The notes under the pieces: generated by a model
Databases searched by the model: none
The model's input: only the letters and a program-made list of their open reading frames with translations
What the model was told of the DNA's origin: nothing
Part shown: one piece after another, positions 41,237 through 50,540 of the stretch
How positions within the stretch are numbered: position 1 is the stretch's first letter
Layout of the letters: each line of letters starts with the position of its first letter
DNA from: Bacteroidota bacterium
GTDB lineage: Bacteria > Bacteroidota > Bacteroidia > Cytophagales > Cyclobacteriaceae
DNA length: 64,000 nt
Reading direction: 5' to 3'
Assembly: GCA_018267285.1 (NCBI GenBank)
Contig: JAFDYU010000008.1
Coordinates: forward strand, 301,404 to 365,403
Program-made: the position numbers and the translations under genes

Positions 41237-43323
41237 ATATAAAGAAGTCTATATTAATAAGAGTACGTCTTGCCTTTTTGGGCATATTAATTTTTGCGGT
41301 CTGCGTGGCGGCTAAGGTGGGCCACATTCAGTTTGCGGAAGGATCGAAGTGGGCTAAGATGGCCGAAGAGATTATGTTCGACTACAAAAAAGTGCCGGCC
41401 ACACGCGGCAATATTTATTCCGACAACGGAAGCCTGCTCGCCACTTCGTTGCCGTTTTACAAAGTGGCCATGGACCCAACTCTTGCAAAATCCGAGGTAT
41501 TTAAAAAAGGAGTGGACTCGTTGGCATACCACCTCGCAATGTTTTACAACGATCGCTCGAAGGAAGAATACAAACAACTGATCATTGATGCTAGAGAATC
41601 GGGCAAGCAATACATTACCATCAACCGAAAACAAATCAATTATCAGTCGAAAAAAGAGATGACCACCTGGCCTATTTTTCGCAAAGGCCGCTACCGTGGT
41701 GGGGTGATCTTCGAGAAGATGGATGTGCGCTATCGCCCGTTTTCAAATCTCAGCAGAAGAACGATTGGTTTTGTAAACGAAAATGAAAAAGGTGCGGGTC
41801 TTGAATACAGTTACAACGAAGTTTTGGGAGGACAAGATGGCGAAGCACTCTTTCAAAAAATTGCCGGAGGCACTTGGAAGCCCGTCTTTGCAGGTAACAA
41901 CACCAAAGCTGAAGATGGGTTGGATATTCAAACAACCATCGACATCAACTTGCAAGATGTAGCCGAAACCTCATTGCATAAAGCCATGCGCGCGCACGAT
42001 GCCGATGAAGGAACGGTGGTGGTGATGGAGGTGAAGACGGGGCACATCAAAGCGATTTCGAATTTGAGCAAAGATGGCGAAGGAGGTTATTTCGAAAAAT
42101 TCAATCATGCCGTGGGTGGTTCGTTCGAGCCGGGCTCCACGTTCAAGCTGGTTACGCTGATGACGTTGTTGGAAGATACAAACATCGAGCTTACCGACAG
42201 CATCAATACCGGCAACGGAGAATATAATTTCTACAATAAAAAAGTACGCGATCACGAAGAAGGTGGGTACGGAAAAATTTCGATTCAGCAAGCATTCGAG
42301 AAATCGTCTAACATCGCCATGGCAAAACTTCTCGACAAACATTTTGGCACAAAGCCCGAGAAATTTATTGCGCACATCGACCGACTGAAACTCTCCACAC
42401 CTTTGGGCTTGCAAATTACCGGAGAGTCGTTTCCCAAAATAACAAGACCTAAAGACCGAAGCTGGAGCGGTATAACCTTGCCTTGGATGGCGTATGGTTA
42501 CGGCTTTGAAATATCCCCACTGCATACACTGGCCTTGTACAATGCAGTTGCCAACGATGGAAAAATGATCAAACCCATTTTTGTTACTTCCATCAGCCGT
42601 GCCGAAACGGTTGAACAAAAATTTGAAACGGAAACCATCGTGTCGAAAATATGCTCTGATCAAACACTGAGAAAACTCAAATTGTTGCTCGAAGGAGTAG
42701 TAGATCACGGAACAGCAAAGAATCTTAAAAATTCTTATTATCGGATTGCGGGGAAGACAGGCACCGCCCAAATTTTAAAAGACGGTCGCTACGAAAAAAA
42801 ATACATCACCTCCTTTGTTGGATATTTTCCGGCACACGCACCCAAGTACTCAGCGATTGTACTGATCAAAAACCCGAAAGGAATTTATCAGTACGGCAAC
42901 AGTGTGGCCGGCCCGGTGTTTAAAGATATAGCCGACAATATTTATTCGCGCGACACCAACCTGCACGCACCCATGGAGCAGAAAACCGTGACACAAGTGG
43001 GAGTATTCCCAACCATTCGTGCAGGCAATCAGGAAGAAATTACCATGCTCAGCAACGAGTTGGGTGTTTCAAACCATACCACAACCGAAGAAGAGTGGGT
43101 AAAGGCTACCAAAGATGCCAATGCTGTTTTTTGGAAAAAGAATGTGATGACCAAAGGGCTGGTGCCCGATGTAACCGGCATGACTTTTCGAGATGCGATT
43201 TTTTTGCTTGAGAAAGCCGGACTGCGTGTGTATTTCAACGGCAAGGGGAGAGTGGCAACACAATCGATGCGTGCCGGAACTAAAATAAAAAAAGGAGCGA
43301 GGATTATTTTGAAATTAAGCTGA
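41233..43323 (+). CDS. ftsI: Septal peptidoglycan transpeptidase (PBP3/FtsI) with PASTA domain
   Basis: A 696-residue class B PBP, GTG start overlapping ftsL. One N-terminal helix (RLAFLGILIFAVCVAAKVGH), a dimerisation domain, then the transpeptidase: STFK in GSFEPGSTFKLVTL, SSN in EKSSNIAMAK, and KTGT in IAGKTGTAQIL. The last ~60 residues form one PASTA domain (VPDVTGMTFRDAIFLLEKAG), which binds peptidoglycan. It cross-links septal murein together with FtsW. Confidence 0.95.
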   Translation: MNIKKSILIRVRLAFLGILIFAVCVAAKVGHIQFAEGSKWAKMAEEIMFDYKKVPATRGNIYSDNGSLLATSLPFYKVAMDPTLAKSEVFKKGVDSLAYHLAMFYNDRSKEEYKQLIIDARESGKQYITINRKQINYQSKKEMTTWPIFRKGRYRGGVIFEKMDVRYRPFSNLSRRTIGFVNENEKGAGLEYSYNEVLGGQDGEALFQKIAGGTWKPVFAGNNTKAEDGLDIQTTIDINLQDVAETSLHKAMRAHDADEGTVVVMEVKTGHIKAISNLSKDGEGGYFEKFNHAVGGSFEPGSTFKLVTLMTLLEDTNIELTDSINTGNGEYNFYNKKVRDHEEGGYGKISIQQAFEKSSNIAMAKLLDKHFGTKPEKFIAHIDRLKLSTPLGLQITGESFPKITRPKDRSWSGITLPWMAYGYGFEISPLHTLALYNAVANDGKMIKPIFVTSISRAETVEQKFETETIVSKICSDQTLRKLKLLLEGVVDHGTAKNLKNSYYRIAGKTGTAQILKDGRYEKKYITSFVGYFPAHAPKYSAIVLIKNPKGIYQYGNSVAGPVFKDIADNIYSRDTNLHAPMEQKTVTQVGVFPTIRAGNQEEITMLSNELGVSNHTTTEEEWVKATKDANAVFWKKNVMTKGLVPDVTGMTFRDAIFLLEKAGLRVYFNGKGRVATQSMRAGTKIKKGARIILKLS

Positions 43324-43348
43324 TGAGCAAAAGAAAACTTATTGAGAA

Positions 43349-44812
43349 TTGAAGGCGCTGCGCGACATATTATATAAAGTAAACATTACCTCTACCTCGG
43401 GCGATATGAGTGTGGCAGTAAACGGCATTGCATTCGATTCGCGAAAAGTAAAGTCGGGTTTTTTATTTGTAGCCATCCGCGGCCAGCATGCCGATGGCCA
43501 CGCGTTCATTCCAAAAGTAATTGCGAGCGGAGCAACCGTAATTGTCTGCGAAAAACTACCTGATGAAGTTTCGGATAAAGTAACCTTCATCACGGTAAAG
43601 AGCAGTTCGAAAGCATTAGGAATTATTGCTTCGAACTTTTACGAAAACCCATCGCAAAAATTAAAACTCGTTGGTGTAACCGGAACCAACGGAAAAACCA
43701 CCGTGGTTACACTCTTGTTCAAACTTTTTACATCGCTCAATTACAAAATCGGTTTGTTATCCACAGTTGTGAATAAGATTGTGGACAAAGAAATTGTTGC
43801 AACCTATACCACACCCGACCCGATCACCATTAACGAGCTGTTGGTGAAAATGCTGGAGGCCGGATGCACACATTGCTTTATGGAAGTAAGCTCGCACGCT
43901 GTTGACCAGGGCCGCATCGAAGGGTTGCATTTTTCGGGTGCGTTGTTTACCAACATCACACACGATCACCTCGATTATCATCACACGTTTGAAAGCTACA
44001 TCCGGGCGAAGAAAGGTTTTTTTGATGGACTATCGTCCGATGCTTTTGCTCTCGTAAATATTGACGACAAGCGCGGCATGGTGATGCTGCAAAATTGCAA
44101 AGCACAAAAGAAAACCTACGGCCTCAAAAAAATGGCCGACTTTAAAGCGAAGATCATTACCAACTCGATCATTGGGTTGGAGCTGGAGATTGGTGATAAA
44201 AACGTTTGGTTTAAACTTATTGGCGATTTCAATGCGTATAACTTGCTGGCCGTGTACGGTGCCGCGTGTTTGTTAAATGAAGACACTGAAATGATACTGA
44301 TGAAGTTGTCTTCGCTCACAGGCGCAGCCGGAAGATTCGAGTTGGTAAGGCCCGGGTCTAAGTTCACCGCGATTGTTGATTATGCCCACACGCCCGATGC
44401 GTTGAAAAATGTGTTGGAGACCATCGAACATTTTCGCACGGGTGCCGAACAAGTAATTTCTGTAGTAGGGTGCGGAGGCGACCGCGACAGAACCAAACGA
44501 CCCTTGATGGCAGCCATTGCTTGCAAATATTCCAACAAAGTAATTTTTACTTCCGATAACCCGCGCAGTGAGGACCCCCTGGAGATTATCAAAGAAATGC
44601 AAAAAGGAGTTGGGCCAAGTGAAACGAAGAAAACTTTGGTAATGCCCGATCGCGAAGAAGCCATCAAGACTGCGTGTATGCTGGCCAAAGAGAAAGACAT
44701 CATTCTGGTTGCCGGCAAAGGCCACGAAACCTACCAGGAGATTAAAGGAGTGAAACACCCGTTTGATGATAAAGAAGTATTGGAACGTATGCTGAAAATG
44801 TTTGCTAACTGA
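43349..44812 (+). CDS. murE: UDP-MurNAc-tripeptide ligase MurE
   Basis: A 487-residue Mur ligase with a TTG start. The ATP loop is [28 protein letters not shown] and LFTNITHDHLDYHHTF are MurE motifs. The DNPR motif (TSDNPRSEDP) marks ligases that add meso-diaminopimelate, so the peptide probably contains m-DAP. It adds the third residue to UDP-MurNAc-L-Ala-D-Glu. Its stop lies within the left inverted repeat of the second four-helix-bundle insertion. Confidence 0.95.
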   Translation: MKALRDILYKVNITSTSGDMSVAVNGIAFDSRKVKSGFLFVAIRGQHADGHAFIPKVIASGATVIVCEKLPDEVSDKVTFITVKSSSKALGIIASNFYENPSQKLKLVGVTGTNGKTTVVTLLFKLFTSLNYKIGLLSTVVNKIVDKEIVATYTTPDPITINELLVKMLEAGCTHCFMEVSSHAVDQGRIEGLHFSGALFTNITHDHLDYHHTFESYIRAKKGFFDGLSSDAFALVNIDDKRGMVMLQNCKAQKKTYGLKKMADFKAKIITNSIIGLELEIGDKNVWFKLIGDFNAYNLLAVYGAACLLNEDTEMILMKLSSLTGAAGRFELVRPGSKFTAIVDYAHTPDALKNVLETIEHFRTGAEQVISVVGCGGDRDRTKRPLMAAIACKYSNKVIFTSDNPRSEDPLEIIKEMQKGVGPSETKKTLVMPDREEAIKTACMLAKEKDIILVAGKGHETYQEIKGVKHPFDDKEVLERMLKMFAN

Positions 44813-44839
44813 TTAGTCAATGACCAATGTGCAAATGTG
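44811..44839 (+). repeat. Left imperfect inverted repeat of four-helix-bundle insertion 2
   Basis: GATTAGTCAATGACCAATGT and the following bases match the reverse complement of 45202-45230 at roughly 20 of 29 positions with one gap (shared GATTA, TCAAT, CAAT, CAA). It starts on the murE stop codon. Confidence 0.4.
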
Positions 44840-44846
44840 CTGATGA

Positions 44847-45217
44847 ATGAGGAATTATAAAGACAATATTATTGTAAAGATGACATTCCAATTTGCATTG
44901 GATGTGATGAATTTTTCTGAAAAACTCAGAAATCAAAAAAGATTTGCATTTGCTGATCAACTTTTAAGATCAGGCTGTTCGGTTGGTGCAAATGTAAAGG
45001 AAGCTCAAAGTGCAGAAAGCAAGGCTGACTTTATCCACAAATTAAAGATTGCGTCTAAGAAGCGGAGGAGGTTGAGTACTGGCTTGAGTTGTGTGAGTTT
45101 GATGAAAATTATCCTAAGCCGGGAAAATTGTTATCTGATATTGAAAGTATTTTGAAAGTGCTGGCTAAAATCGTATCCACTTCGAAACAAAGGAAAATTA
45201 ACCCAATTGAAAATTGA
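44847..45217 (+). pseudogene. Four-helix-bundle (S23/IVP family) gene, copy 2, with a one-base frameshift
   Basis: The first ~70 residues, starting MRNYKDNIIVKMTFQFALDV and including QLLRSGCSVGANVKEAQSAE, are clear family members. After KLKIASK (near 45059) the family sequence continues one base out of frame: EAEEVEYWLELCEFDENYPK to the end at 45215-45217. Restoring one G near 45060 gives a full-length protein of about 123 residues. As read, the gene ends in an unrelated tail at 45155. Imperfect inverted repeats flank it. The family includes the ORFs of 23S rRNA intervening sequences; its function is unclear. Confidence 0.75.
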
Positions 45218-45230
45218 TGAATTGATAATC
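45202..45230 (-). repeat. Right imperfect inverted repeat of four-helix-bundle insertion 2
   Basis: This is the reverse-complement partner of 44811-44839. It overlaps the last codons of the frameshifted gene and ends five bases before mraY. Confidence 0.4.
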
Positions 45231-45234
45231 GAGA

Positions 45235-46461
45235 ATGCTTTATTATCTATTTAACTATATCGAAAAACATTTTCACATTCCTGGAGCGGGATTATTTCAA
45301 TACATCTCCTTTCGTGCGGGTGTGGCAGCGGTGCTTTCGCTTCTGATCACCATCACATTCGGAAACAAGTTGATTTCTTTTTTAAGAAAAAAACAAGTTG
45401 GAGAAGACATTCGCGATCTGGGGCTTGAGGGCCAACTGCAGAAGAAAGGAACACCAACCATGGGCGGGCTCATCATCATTGCCGCGATTTTAATACCAAC
45501 TCTGCTGGTAGCAAAACTCGACAATGTCTATGTAATCCTACTCGTGGCAACTACCGTGTGGCTTGGCTTCATTGGTTTTTTAGACGACTATATTAAAGTG
45601 TTTAGAAAAAATAAAGAAGGGCTTGCCGGTCGGTTTAAAATAGTGGGTCAGGTTACTATTGGGTTAATCGTTGGGCTTACGCTTTACTTCAATGAAAATG
45701 TAGTTGTGCGCGAGGGTGCAACAACTTCTGCAGCAAGTGTGTTGGCAATGAACGCAGACGTTGATCAAAAGCCTATGTACACGGAGATCAAGTCTACGAA
45801 AACCACCGTTCCTTTTTTTAAGAATAATGAATTTGATTACAGTAGTCTTATTTCGTGGTTCGACAAAAATTACACTTGGGTAGTTTACACCCTAATTGTG
45901 ATCTTGATCATTACGGCAGTATCCAACGGTGCCAATATTACCGATGGCCTGGACGGCTTGGCGGCCGGCACATCGGCCATCATTGGTCTAACGCTCGCCA
46001 TTTTTGCGTACTTGTCGGGTCGTGTTGACTTTAGTTCGTACCTGCACATCATGTACATTCCAAACCTAAGCGAGCTTGTGATTTTCTGTACTGCATTTGT
46101 AGGTGCTTGCCTGGGCTTTTTGTGGTACAACGCGTACCCCGCACAAGTGTTCATGGGCGACACCGGAAGCTTATCCATGGGCGGAATTATTGCGGTGCTC
46201 GCTTTAGCTGTGCGAAAGGAATTAATGATACCGTTGCTCTGTGGAATTTTTCTGATTGAAAATGCTTCGGTGATCGTGCAGGTTTCGTATTTCAAATATA
46301 CCAAAAGAAAATATGGCGAAGGCCGCAGAATATTGCTAATGTCGCCATTGCACCATCACTATCAAAAGAAAAATATTCCGGAAGCGAAAATAGTAACACG
46401 TTTTTGGATTGCAGGAATTCTGTTGGCAATACTCACGCTGGCGTTATTAAAAGTAAGATGA
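45235..46461 (+). CDS. mraY: Phospho-N-acetylmuramoyl-pentapeptide-transferase
   Basis: A 408-residue membrane enzyme with about ten helices. Signature segments are [33 protein letters not shown] (the DDxxK motif), [17 protein letters not shown] and [17 protein letters not shown], ending [10 protein letters not shown]. It makes lipid I from UDP-MurNAc-pentapeptide and undecaprenyl phosphate. A ~65-residue insert in the middle (about 155-220, after [11 protein letters not shown]) is typical of Bacteroidota MraY. The stop overlaps the murD start by four bases. Confidence 0.95.
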   Translation: MLYYLFNYIEKHFHIPGAGLFQYISFRAGVAAVLSLLITITFGNKLISFLRKKQVGEDIRDLGLEGQLQKKGTPTMGGLIIIAAILIPTLLVAKLDNVYVILLVATTVWLGFIGFLDDYIKVFRKNKEGLAGRFKIVGQVTIGLIVGLTLYFNENVVVREGATTSAASVLAMNADVDQKPMYTEIKSTKTTVPFFKNNEFDYSSLISWFDKNYTWVVYTLIVILIITAVSNGANITDGLDGLAAGTSAIIGLTLAIFAYLSGRVDFSSYLHIMYIPNLSELVIFCTAFVGACLGFLWYNAYPAQVFMGDTGSLSMGGIIAVLALAVRKELMIPLLCGIFLIENASVIVQVSYFKYTKRKYGEGRRILLMSPLHHHYQKKNIPEAKIVTRFWIAGILLAILTLALLKVR

Positions 46462-47840
46462 TCGAACGAATAGCCATAGTAGGAGCAGGAGAAAGCGGAA
46501 CCGGTGCAGCGCTTTTGGCGAAGACCAAAGGCCTTGAGGTGTTTGTGTCGGATCAGGGAACGATCAAAGAAAAATACAAAAACGAATTACAGGCGCATTC
46601 GATTGCCTTTGAAGAAGGACAACACACGGAAGAAAAAATTTTAAACGCTACTACTATAATTAAGAGCCCGGGCATTCCCGATAAGGCGGATATTATCAAA
46701 AAAGCAAAATCAAAGAATATTGAAATCATTGACGAACTCGAATTTGCTTTTCGTTATCTCTCCGGAAAAATTATTGCCATCACCGGCACTAACGGAAAAA
46801 CAACAACCACGCTCTTAACTTTTCATCTGTTGAAGTCGGCCGGATTGAATGTGGCACTGGCCGGCAATGTTGGCGAAAGCCTTGCACGTAAAGTAGCATT
46901 CGAAAACCACGATTGGTATGTGGTGGAGGTGAGCAGTTTTCAATTGGATGGAATAAAAACATTCCGCCCGCACATTGGCATCTTACTCAACATTACACCC
47001 GATCACCTCGATCGCTACGAATATCAGATGCAGAATTATATCAACTCAAAATTCCGGTTGATACAATCCATGCAAAATCACGATCAGTTCATTTATTATT
47101 TTGATGACCCTATTATCAAGGCTGAAGTTGAACGCAGGAAAATTGTTCCCGATAGTTTGAAGGTATCGCTTACCAACAGCGATGCTCAAGCTCACTTTGA
47201 TGGCCGAGTGATGTTCTTCGATTTGGGGCACAACCTTTTCAGCATCGCTCAACAAGACACTACACTGAAAGGCCCACATAATTTAATAAACACCATGGCA
47301 TCGGTTGCCGCTGTTTATTCAGCAGGCATTTCAATGGATTCCATCAAGGCCGGATTAAAAACATTTAAGAACGCACCGCATAGGCTTGAGTCGGTGGCTA
47401 CTATAAACGGAGTTGAGTTTGTCAACGATTCGAAAGCTACAAATGTTGACTCGGTTATCTATGCGTTGGGTAGCTACAATGGTTCGTTGGTTTGGATTGC
47501 CGGAGGAATTGACAAAGGCAACGACTATAAACTGATTGAAGATCAGGTGCGAAAAAAAGTAAAAGTGCTTGTTTGCCTCGGAAAAGATAACTCAAAATTG
47601 TTTCAAGCTTTTGAAGGAGTGGTTCGTGTTATCTGCGAAACGCAAAGCATGCAAGAAGCGGTGAGTCTGTCGCTAAAGGTTGCAAGACCCGGAGATGTGG
47701 TGCTGTTATCGCCCGCCTGTGCAAGTTTTGATTCGTTCAAGAATTACGAAGACCGAGGGGATCAGTTTAGAGAGGCGGTACTGGAGTTGAAGAAAGAAGT
47801 TGAAGGAATACAGAATACAGAATATAGAATCATAGAATAA
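46458..47840 (+). CDS. murD: UDP-MurNAc-L-alanine:D-glutamate ligase MurD
   Basis: A 460-residue Mur ligase from ATG 46458, coupled to mraY by an ATGA overlap. The ATP loop is [46 protein letters not shown] and [13 protein letters not shown] are MurD motifs. The normal C-terminus ends around [18 protein letters not shown]; the extra tail [12 protein letters not shown] is encoded by the left inverted repeat of the third four-helix-bundle insertion. The stop overlaps the next start by one base (TAATG). Confidence 0.95.
   Translation: MIERIAIVGAGESGTGAALLAKTKGLEVFVSDQGTIKEKYKNELQAHSIAFEEGQHTEEKILNATTIIKSPGIPDKADIIKKAKSKNIEIIDELEFAFRYLSGKIIAITGTNGKTTTTLLTFHLLKSAGLNVALAGNVGESLARKVAFENHDWYVVEVSSFQLDGIKTFRPHIGILLNITPDHLDRYEYQMQNYINSKFRLIQSMQNHDQFIYYFDDPIIKAEVERRKIVPDSLKVSLTNSDAQAHFDGRVMFFDLGHNLFSIAQQDTTLKGPHNLINTMASVAAVYSAGISMDSIKAGLKTFKNAPHRLESVATINGVEFVNDSKATNVDSVIYALGSYNGSLVWIAGGIDKGNDYKLIEDQVRKKVKVLVCLGKDNSKLFQAFEGVVRVICETQSMQEAVSLSLKVARPGDVVLLSPACASFDSFKNYEDRGDQFREAVLELKKEVEGIQNTEYRIIE
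47806..47838 (+). repeat. Left inverted repeat of four-helix-bundle insertion 3
   Basis: GAATACAGAATATAGAAT (about 47813-47830) matches the reverse complement of the segment at 48202-48234 at 16 of 18 bases. The repeat is translated as the last residues of MurD. Confidence 0.6.
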
Positions 47841-48199
47841 TGGAAAGGAAACCTGCAAGATCGTTTAAAGATTTACTGGTGTGGCAAAAGGCACATGAGC
47901 TGGTACTTTCCATTTACAAGTTGACTATGAATTTCCCGAAAGAAGAAACATACGGGCTGACTTCTCAAGTTAGGAGATCTTCTTCGTCAGTAGCTGCTAA
48001 CATTGCCGAAGCATTCAAGAAAAAGAGCCAACTCGATAAACTTCGAATTTTAAATATAGCTCAAGGCTCGTTGTCAGAAACCGAGTATCACATTTTGTTG
48101 GCGGGTGATTTGAATTATGCAACTGTGGATCATATTCAAGAAAACGCTACACAAGTCAGTAGACTTTTAGAGGCATATATGCAGGCAATAAGAAAATGA
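47840..48199 (+). CDS. Four-helix-bundle protein (S23/IVP family), copy 3, intact
   Basis: A 119-residue protein of full family length: SFKDLLVWQKAHELVLSIYK, FPKEETYGLTSQVRRSSSSV, AANIAEAFKKKSQLDKLRIL, and a last helix through GSLSETEYHILLAGDLNY. The fold is a four-helix bundle that assembles into pentamers in relatives, including the Avd protein of retroelements and the ORFs in 23S rRNA intervening sequences. No reverse transcriptase or variable repeat is nearby, so it is not a diversity-generating system. It is coupled to murD and flanked by inverted repeats. Its role is unknown. Confidence 0.85.
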   Translation: MERKPARSFKDLLVWQKAHELVLSIYKLTMNFPKEETYGLTSQVRRSSSSVAANIAEAFKKKSQLDKLRILNIAQGSLSETEYHILLAGDLNYATVDHIQENATQVSRLLEAYMQAIRK

Positions 48200-48201
48200 A
48201 T

Positions 48202-48234
48202 ATTCTAAATACCAAATTCTATATTCTAAATTCT
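48202..48234 (-). repeat. Right inverted repeat of four-helix-bundle insertion 3
   Basis: This is the reverse-complement partner of 47806-47838, built from AT-rich words (ATTCTATATTCTAAATTC, 48217-48234). It lies just after the four-helix-bundle stop and 14 bases before ftsW. Confidence 0.6.
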
Positions 48235-48248
48235 TTAAATAAAAGAAT

Positions 48249-49424
48249 ATGAAATTGAGCAAAATTAAAGAATGGGCCGACCAAAACTTACAAGGAGACC
48301 GAGTGATCTGGGCCGTAGTGTTCTTGTTGTCGCTCATTAGCATTCTTGTAGTGTACAGTTCGATAGGAACCTTGGCGTATAAAAGAACAGCGAGCACAGA
48401 ATGGTTATTGTTTAAACATACCGGCATGGTGGTGCTTGGCCTGGCTTCCATGTGGTTTGCGCACAAGATTGATTACCGATACTATTCAAAACTCTCGCGC
48501 CTCGCTTTGTGGATCAGTGTTCCGCTGCTGTTGTACACATTTAAGTTTGGAACTACTCTAAACGATGCTGCGCGCTGGATCAGCATACCGATTTTCGGAT
48601 CTTTTCAGCCTTCTGATTTTGCAAGCCTTGCTCTTATCATCAACCTGGCTAGTATGCTTTCCAAACGCCAGCAAAATATTGACGACATAAAAGAATCGTT
48701 GATACCGATTTTATTTTGGTGCGGTACTATCTGCGGCCTCATTGCACTGTCGAATTTTTCATCGGCTGTGTTGTTGTTCGCTACGTGCATGCTAATCATG
48801 TTTATCGGTCGGGTTTCGGTAAAACACCTCGCCATGTTGGTGTTGGTGGGTTTGCTTGCGGGTGGGATAGGCCTAAAACTTGGTACACGCTGGGAAACCA
48901 CCATAAGCCGGGTTAAAAATTTTGTAGAGAAAAAAGAACTTCCTTTTCAAGCAAAACACGGAAGGATAGCTGTTGCCACGGGTGGGATTTTCGGCAAAGG
49001 CCCCGGCAATAGCGACCAACGAAATATTCTGCCACATCCGTACTCCGATTTTATTTATGCTATTGTGATTGAAGAATACGGCATGATTGGCGGTGTAGTG
49101 GTGCTGATACTTTATTTAATTCTCCTTCATCGCGGAATGAAAGCAGCCTACAACAGCGAGCGCGCCTTTGGCGGGTTGCTCTCGGCCGGGCTTGCGTTTG
49201 ATCTGGTGTGCCAGGCCATGGTAAACATGGGCGTGGTGGTGGGCCTCGGGCCTATAACAGGTCAGCCTCTTCCGCTCATCAGTATGGGCGGAACGGCAAT
49301 GGTGTTTACCGGAATTTCCATTGGCATTATACTGAGTGTAAGCCGGGGAGAGCAAGAAGAGAACTGGGGGCAAACCGGATCTACAGTTGCAAACGAAAAA
49401 AACATTGAAGCAAAAGCCGCATAA
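48249..49424 (+). CDS. ftsW: Septal peptidoglycan glycosyltransferase FtsW
   Basis: A 391-residue SEDS-family membrane protein with about ten helices. Motifs: YSSIGTLAYKR near the start, ARWISIPIFGSFQPSDFASL (SEDS signature), GNSDQRNILPHPYSDFIYAI with the extracellular catalytic region, and GQPLPLISMGGTAMVFTGIS near the end. It polymerises lipid II at the division site with FtsI. Location in dcw favours FtsW over RodA. An AT-rich repeat separates it from the four-helix-bundle gene. Confidence 0.93.
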   Translation: MKLSKIKEWADQNLQGDRVIWAVVFLLSLISILVVYSSIGTLAYKRTASTEWLLFKHTGMVVLGLASMWFAHKIDYRYYSKLSRLALWISVPLLLYTFKFGTTLNDAARWISIPIFGSFQPSDFASLALIINLASMLSKRQQNIDDIKESLIPILFWCGTICGLIALSNFSSAVLLFATCMLIMFIGRVSVKHLAMLVLVGLLAGGIGLKLGTRWETTISRVKNFVEKKELPFQAKHGRIAVATGGIFGKGPGNSDQRNILPHPYSDFIYAIVIEEYGMIGGVVVLILYLILLHRGMKAAYNSERAFGGLLSAGLAFDLVCQAMVNMGVVVGLGPITGQPLPLISMGGTAMVFTGISIGIILSVSRGEQEENWGQTGSTVANEKNIEAKAA

Positions 49425-49427
49425 CTT

Positions 49428-50540
49428 TTGAAAGCGCAAGAACCATATCGACTGATAATTAGCGGAGGCGGAACCGGGGGGCATATTTTTCCGGCTATTT
49501 CCATTGCCAATAAATTCAAAGAGCGCCACTCAGATGCGGAGATTCTTTTTGTTGGTGCTACGGGGCGAATGGAGATGACGCGCGTGCCCGAGGCCGGATA
49601 TAAAATAATTGGACTTTGGATCAGCGGCCTTCAACGGAAACTCACCTTATCAAATTTGCTCTTCCCCTTCAAGTTATTGAGCAGCTATATCAAAGCGGGA
49701 GGCATCGTAAAAAAATTTAGACCGCATGCCGTGATTGGAACAGGTGGATACGCCAGTGGCCCGATAATGTTGGCGGCAACGAAAAATAAGATTCCGGCTC
49801 TTATACAGGAACAGAATTCGTATGCAGGTTTAACAAACAAACAACTGGCTAACAAAGCGCAGCGAATTTGTGTGGCCTATCCGGGAATGGAAAAATATTT
49901 TCCGAAGGATAAACTTGTATTTACCGGAAACCCCATCCGGCAAACTATTTTAAGTACAGAAGGCAAACGCGAAAAAGCATTGCTGCACTTTGGGTTGAAC
50001 CACAACCAGCGAACACTCTTGGTGATTGGGGGGAGTTTGGGCTCGCGCACAATCAACGAAAGCATTCTTGCCGGCATCGACAAAATTATTGAATCGAAAA
50101 TGCAAGTGATCTGGCAGACGGGAAAAATTTACTTCGATGAGATGCGCGAGCGCGTGAGGGAGAAAGATGTCAAGCACATCGCAATCTTCAGTTTTGTGCA
50201 AGACATGGATTTGGCTTACGCGGCCGCAGATGTTGTGGTATCTCGATCGGGTGCATTGGCAGTTTCAGAGTTATGCATTGTAAAAAAACCGGTTATACTG
50301 GTGCCGTCTCCCAACGTAGCAGAAGATCACCAAACCAAAAATGCCTTGGCTTTGGTAAAAGAAGACGCAGCTCTTTTGGTGCGCGACTCCGAGGCCAGAG
50401 AAAATTTAGTTAACGAGTCGCAGAAGCTGATTTATGATTTGCATCGCTGCGAAAACCTGAGTAAAAATATTTCAAGGCTCGCTAAACCGAATGCCACGGA
50501 AGATATAGTAAACGAAATAGAAAAACTGATTACTGAATGA
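49428..50540 (+). CDS. murG: UDP-GlcNAc:lipid I N-acetylglucosaminyltransferase MurG
   Basis: A 370-residue GT28 enzyme with a TTG start three bases after ftsW. The donor loop is ISGGGTGGHIFPAISIA. VIGTGGYASGPIMLAATKNK, LIQEQNSYAGLTNKQLANKA and VVSRSGALAVSELCIVKKPV are conserved MurG segments. It turns lipid I into lipid II at the inner face of the membrane. The stop overlaps the murC start by four bases. Confidence 0.95.
   Translation: MKAQEPYRLIISGGGTGGHIFPAISIANKFKERHSDAEILFVGATGRMEMTRVPEAGYKIIGLWISGLQRKLTLSNLLFPFKLLSSYIKAGGIVKKFRPHAVIGTGGYASGPIMLAATKNKIPALIQEQNSYAGLTNKQLANKAQRICVAYPGMEKYFPKDKLVFTGNPIRQTILSTEGKREKALLHFGLNHNQRTLLVIGGSLGSRTINESILAGIDKIIESKMQVIWQTGKIYFDEMRERVREKDVKHIAIFSFVQDMDLAYAAADVVVSRSGALAVSELCIVKKPVILVPSPNVAEDHQTKNALALVKEDAALLVRDSEARENLVNESQKLIYDLHRCENLSKNISRLAKPNATEDIVNEIEKLITE

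Noticed and set aside
41971-42771. 266-codon minus-strand open frame opposite ftsI
   Set aside because: It is antisense to the transpeptidase core; its composition (many Phe, His, Arg, Cys) is typical of a shadow frame.
47840-48199. Avd accessory protein of a diversity-generating retroelement
   Set aside because: The fold is related, but no reverse transcriptase, template repeat or variable target gene is in the window.
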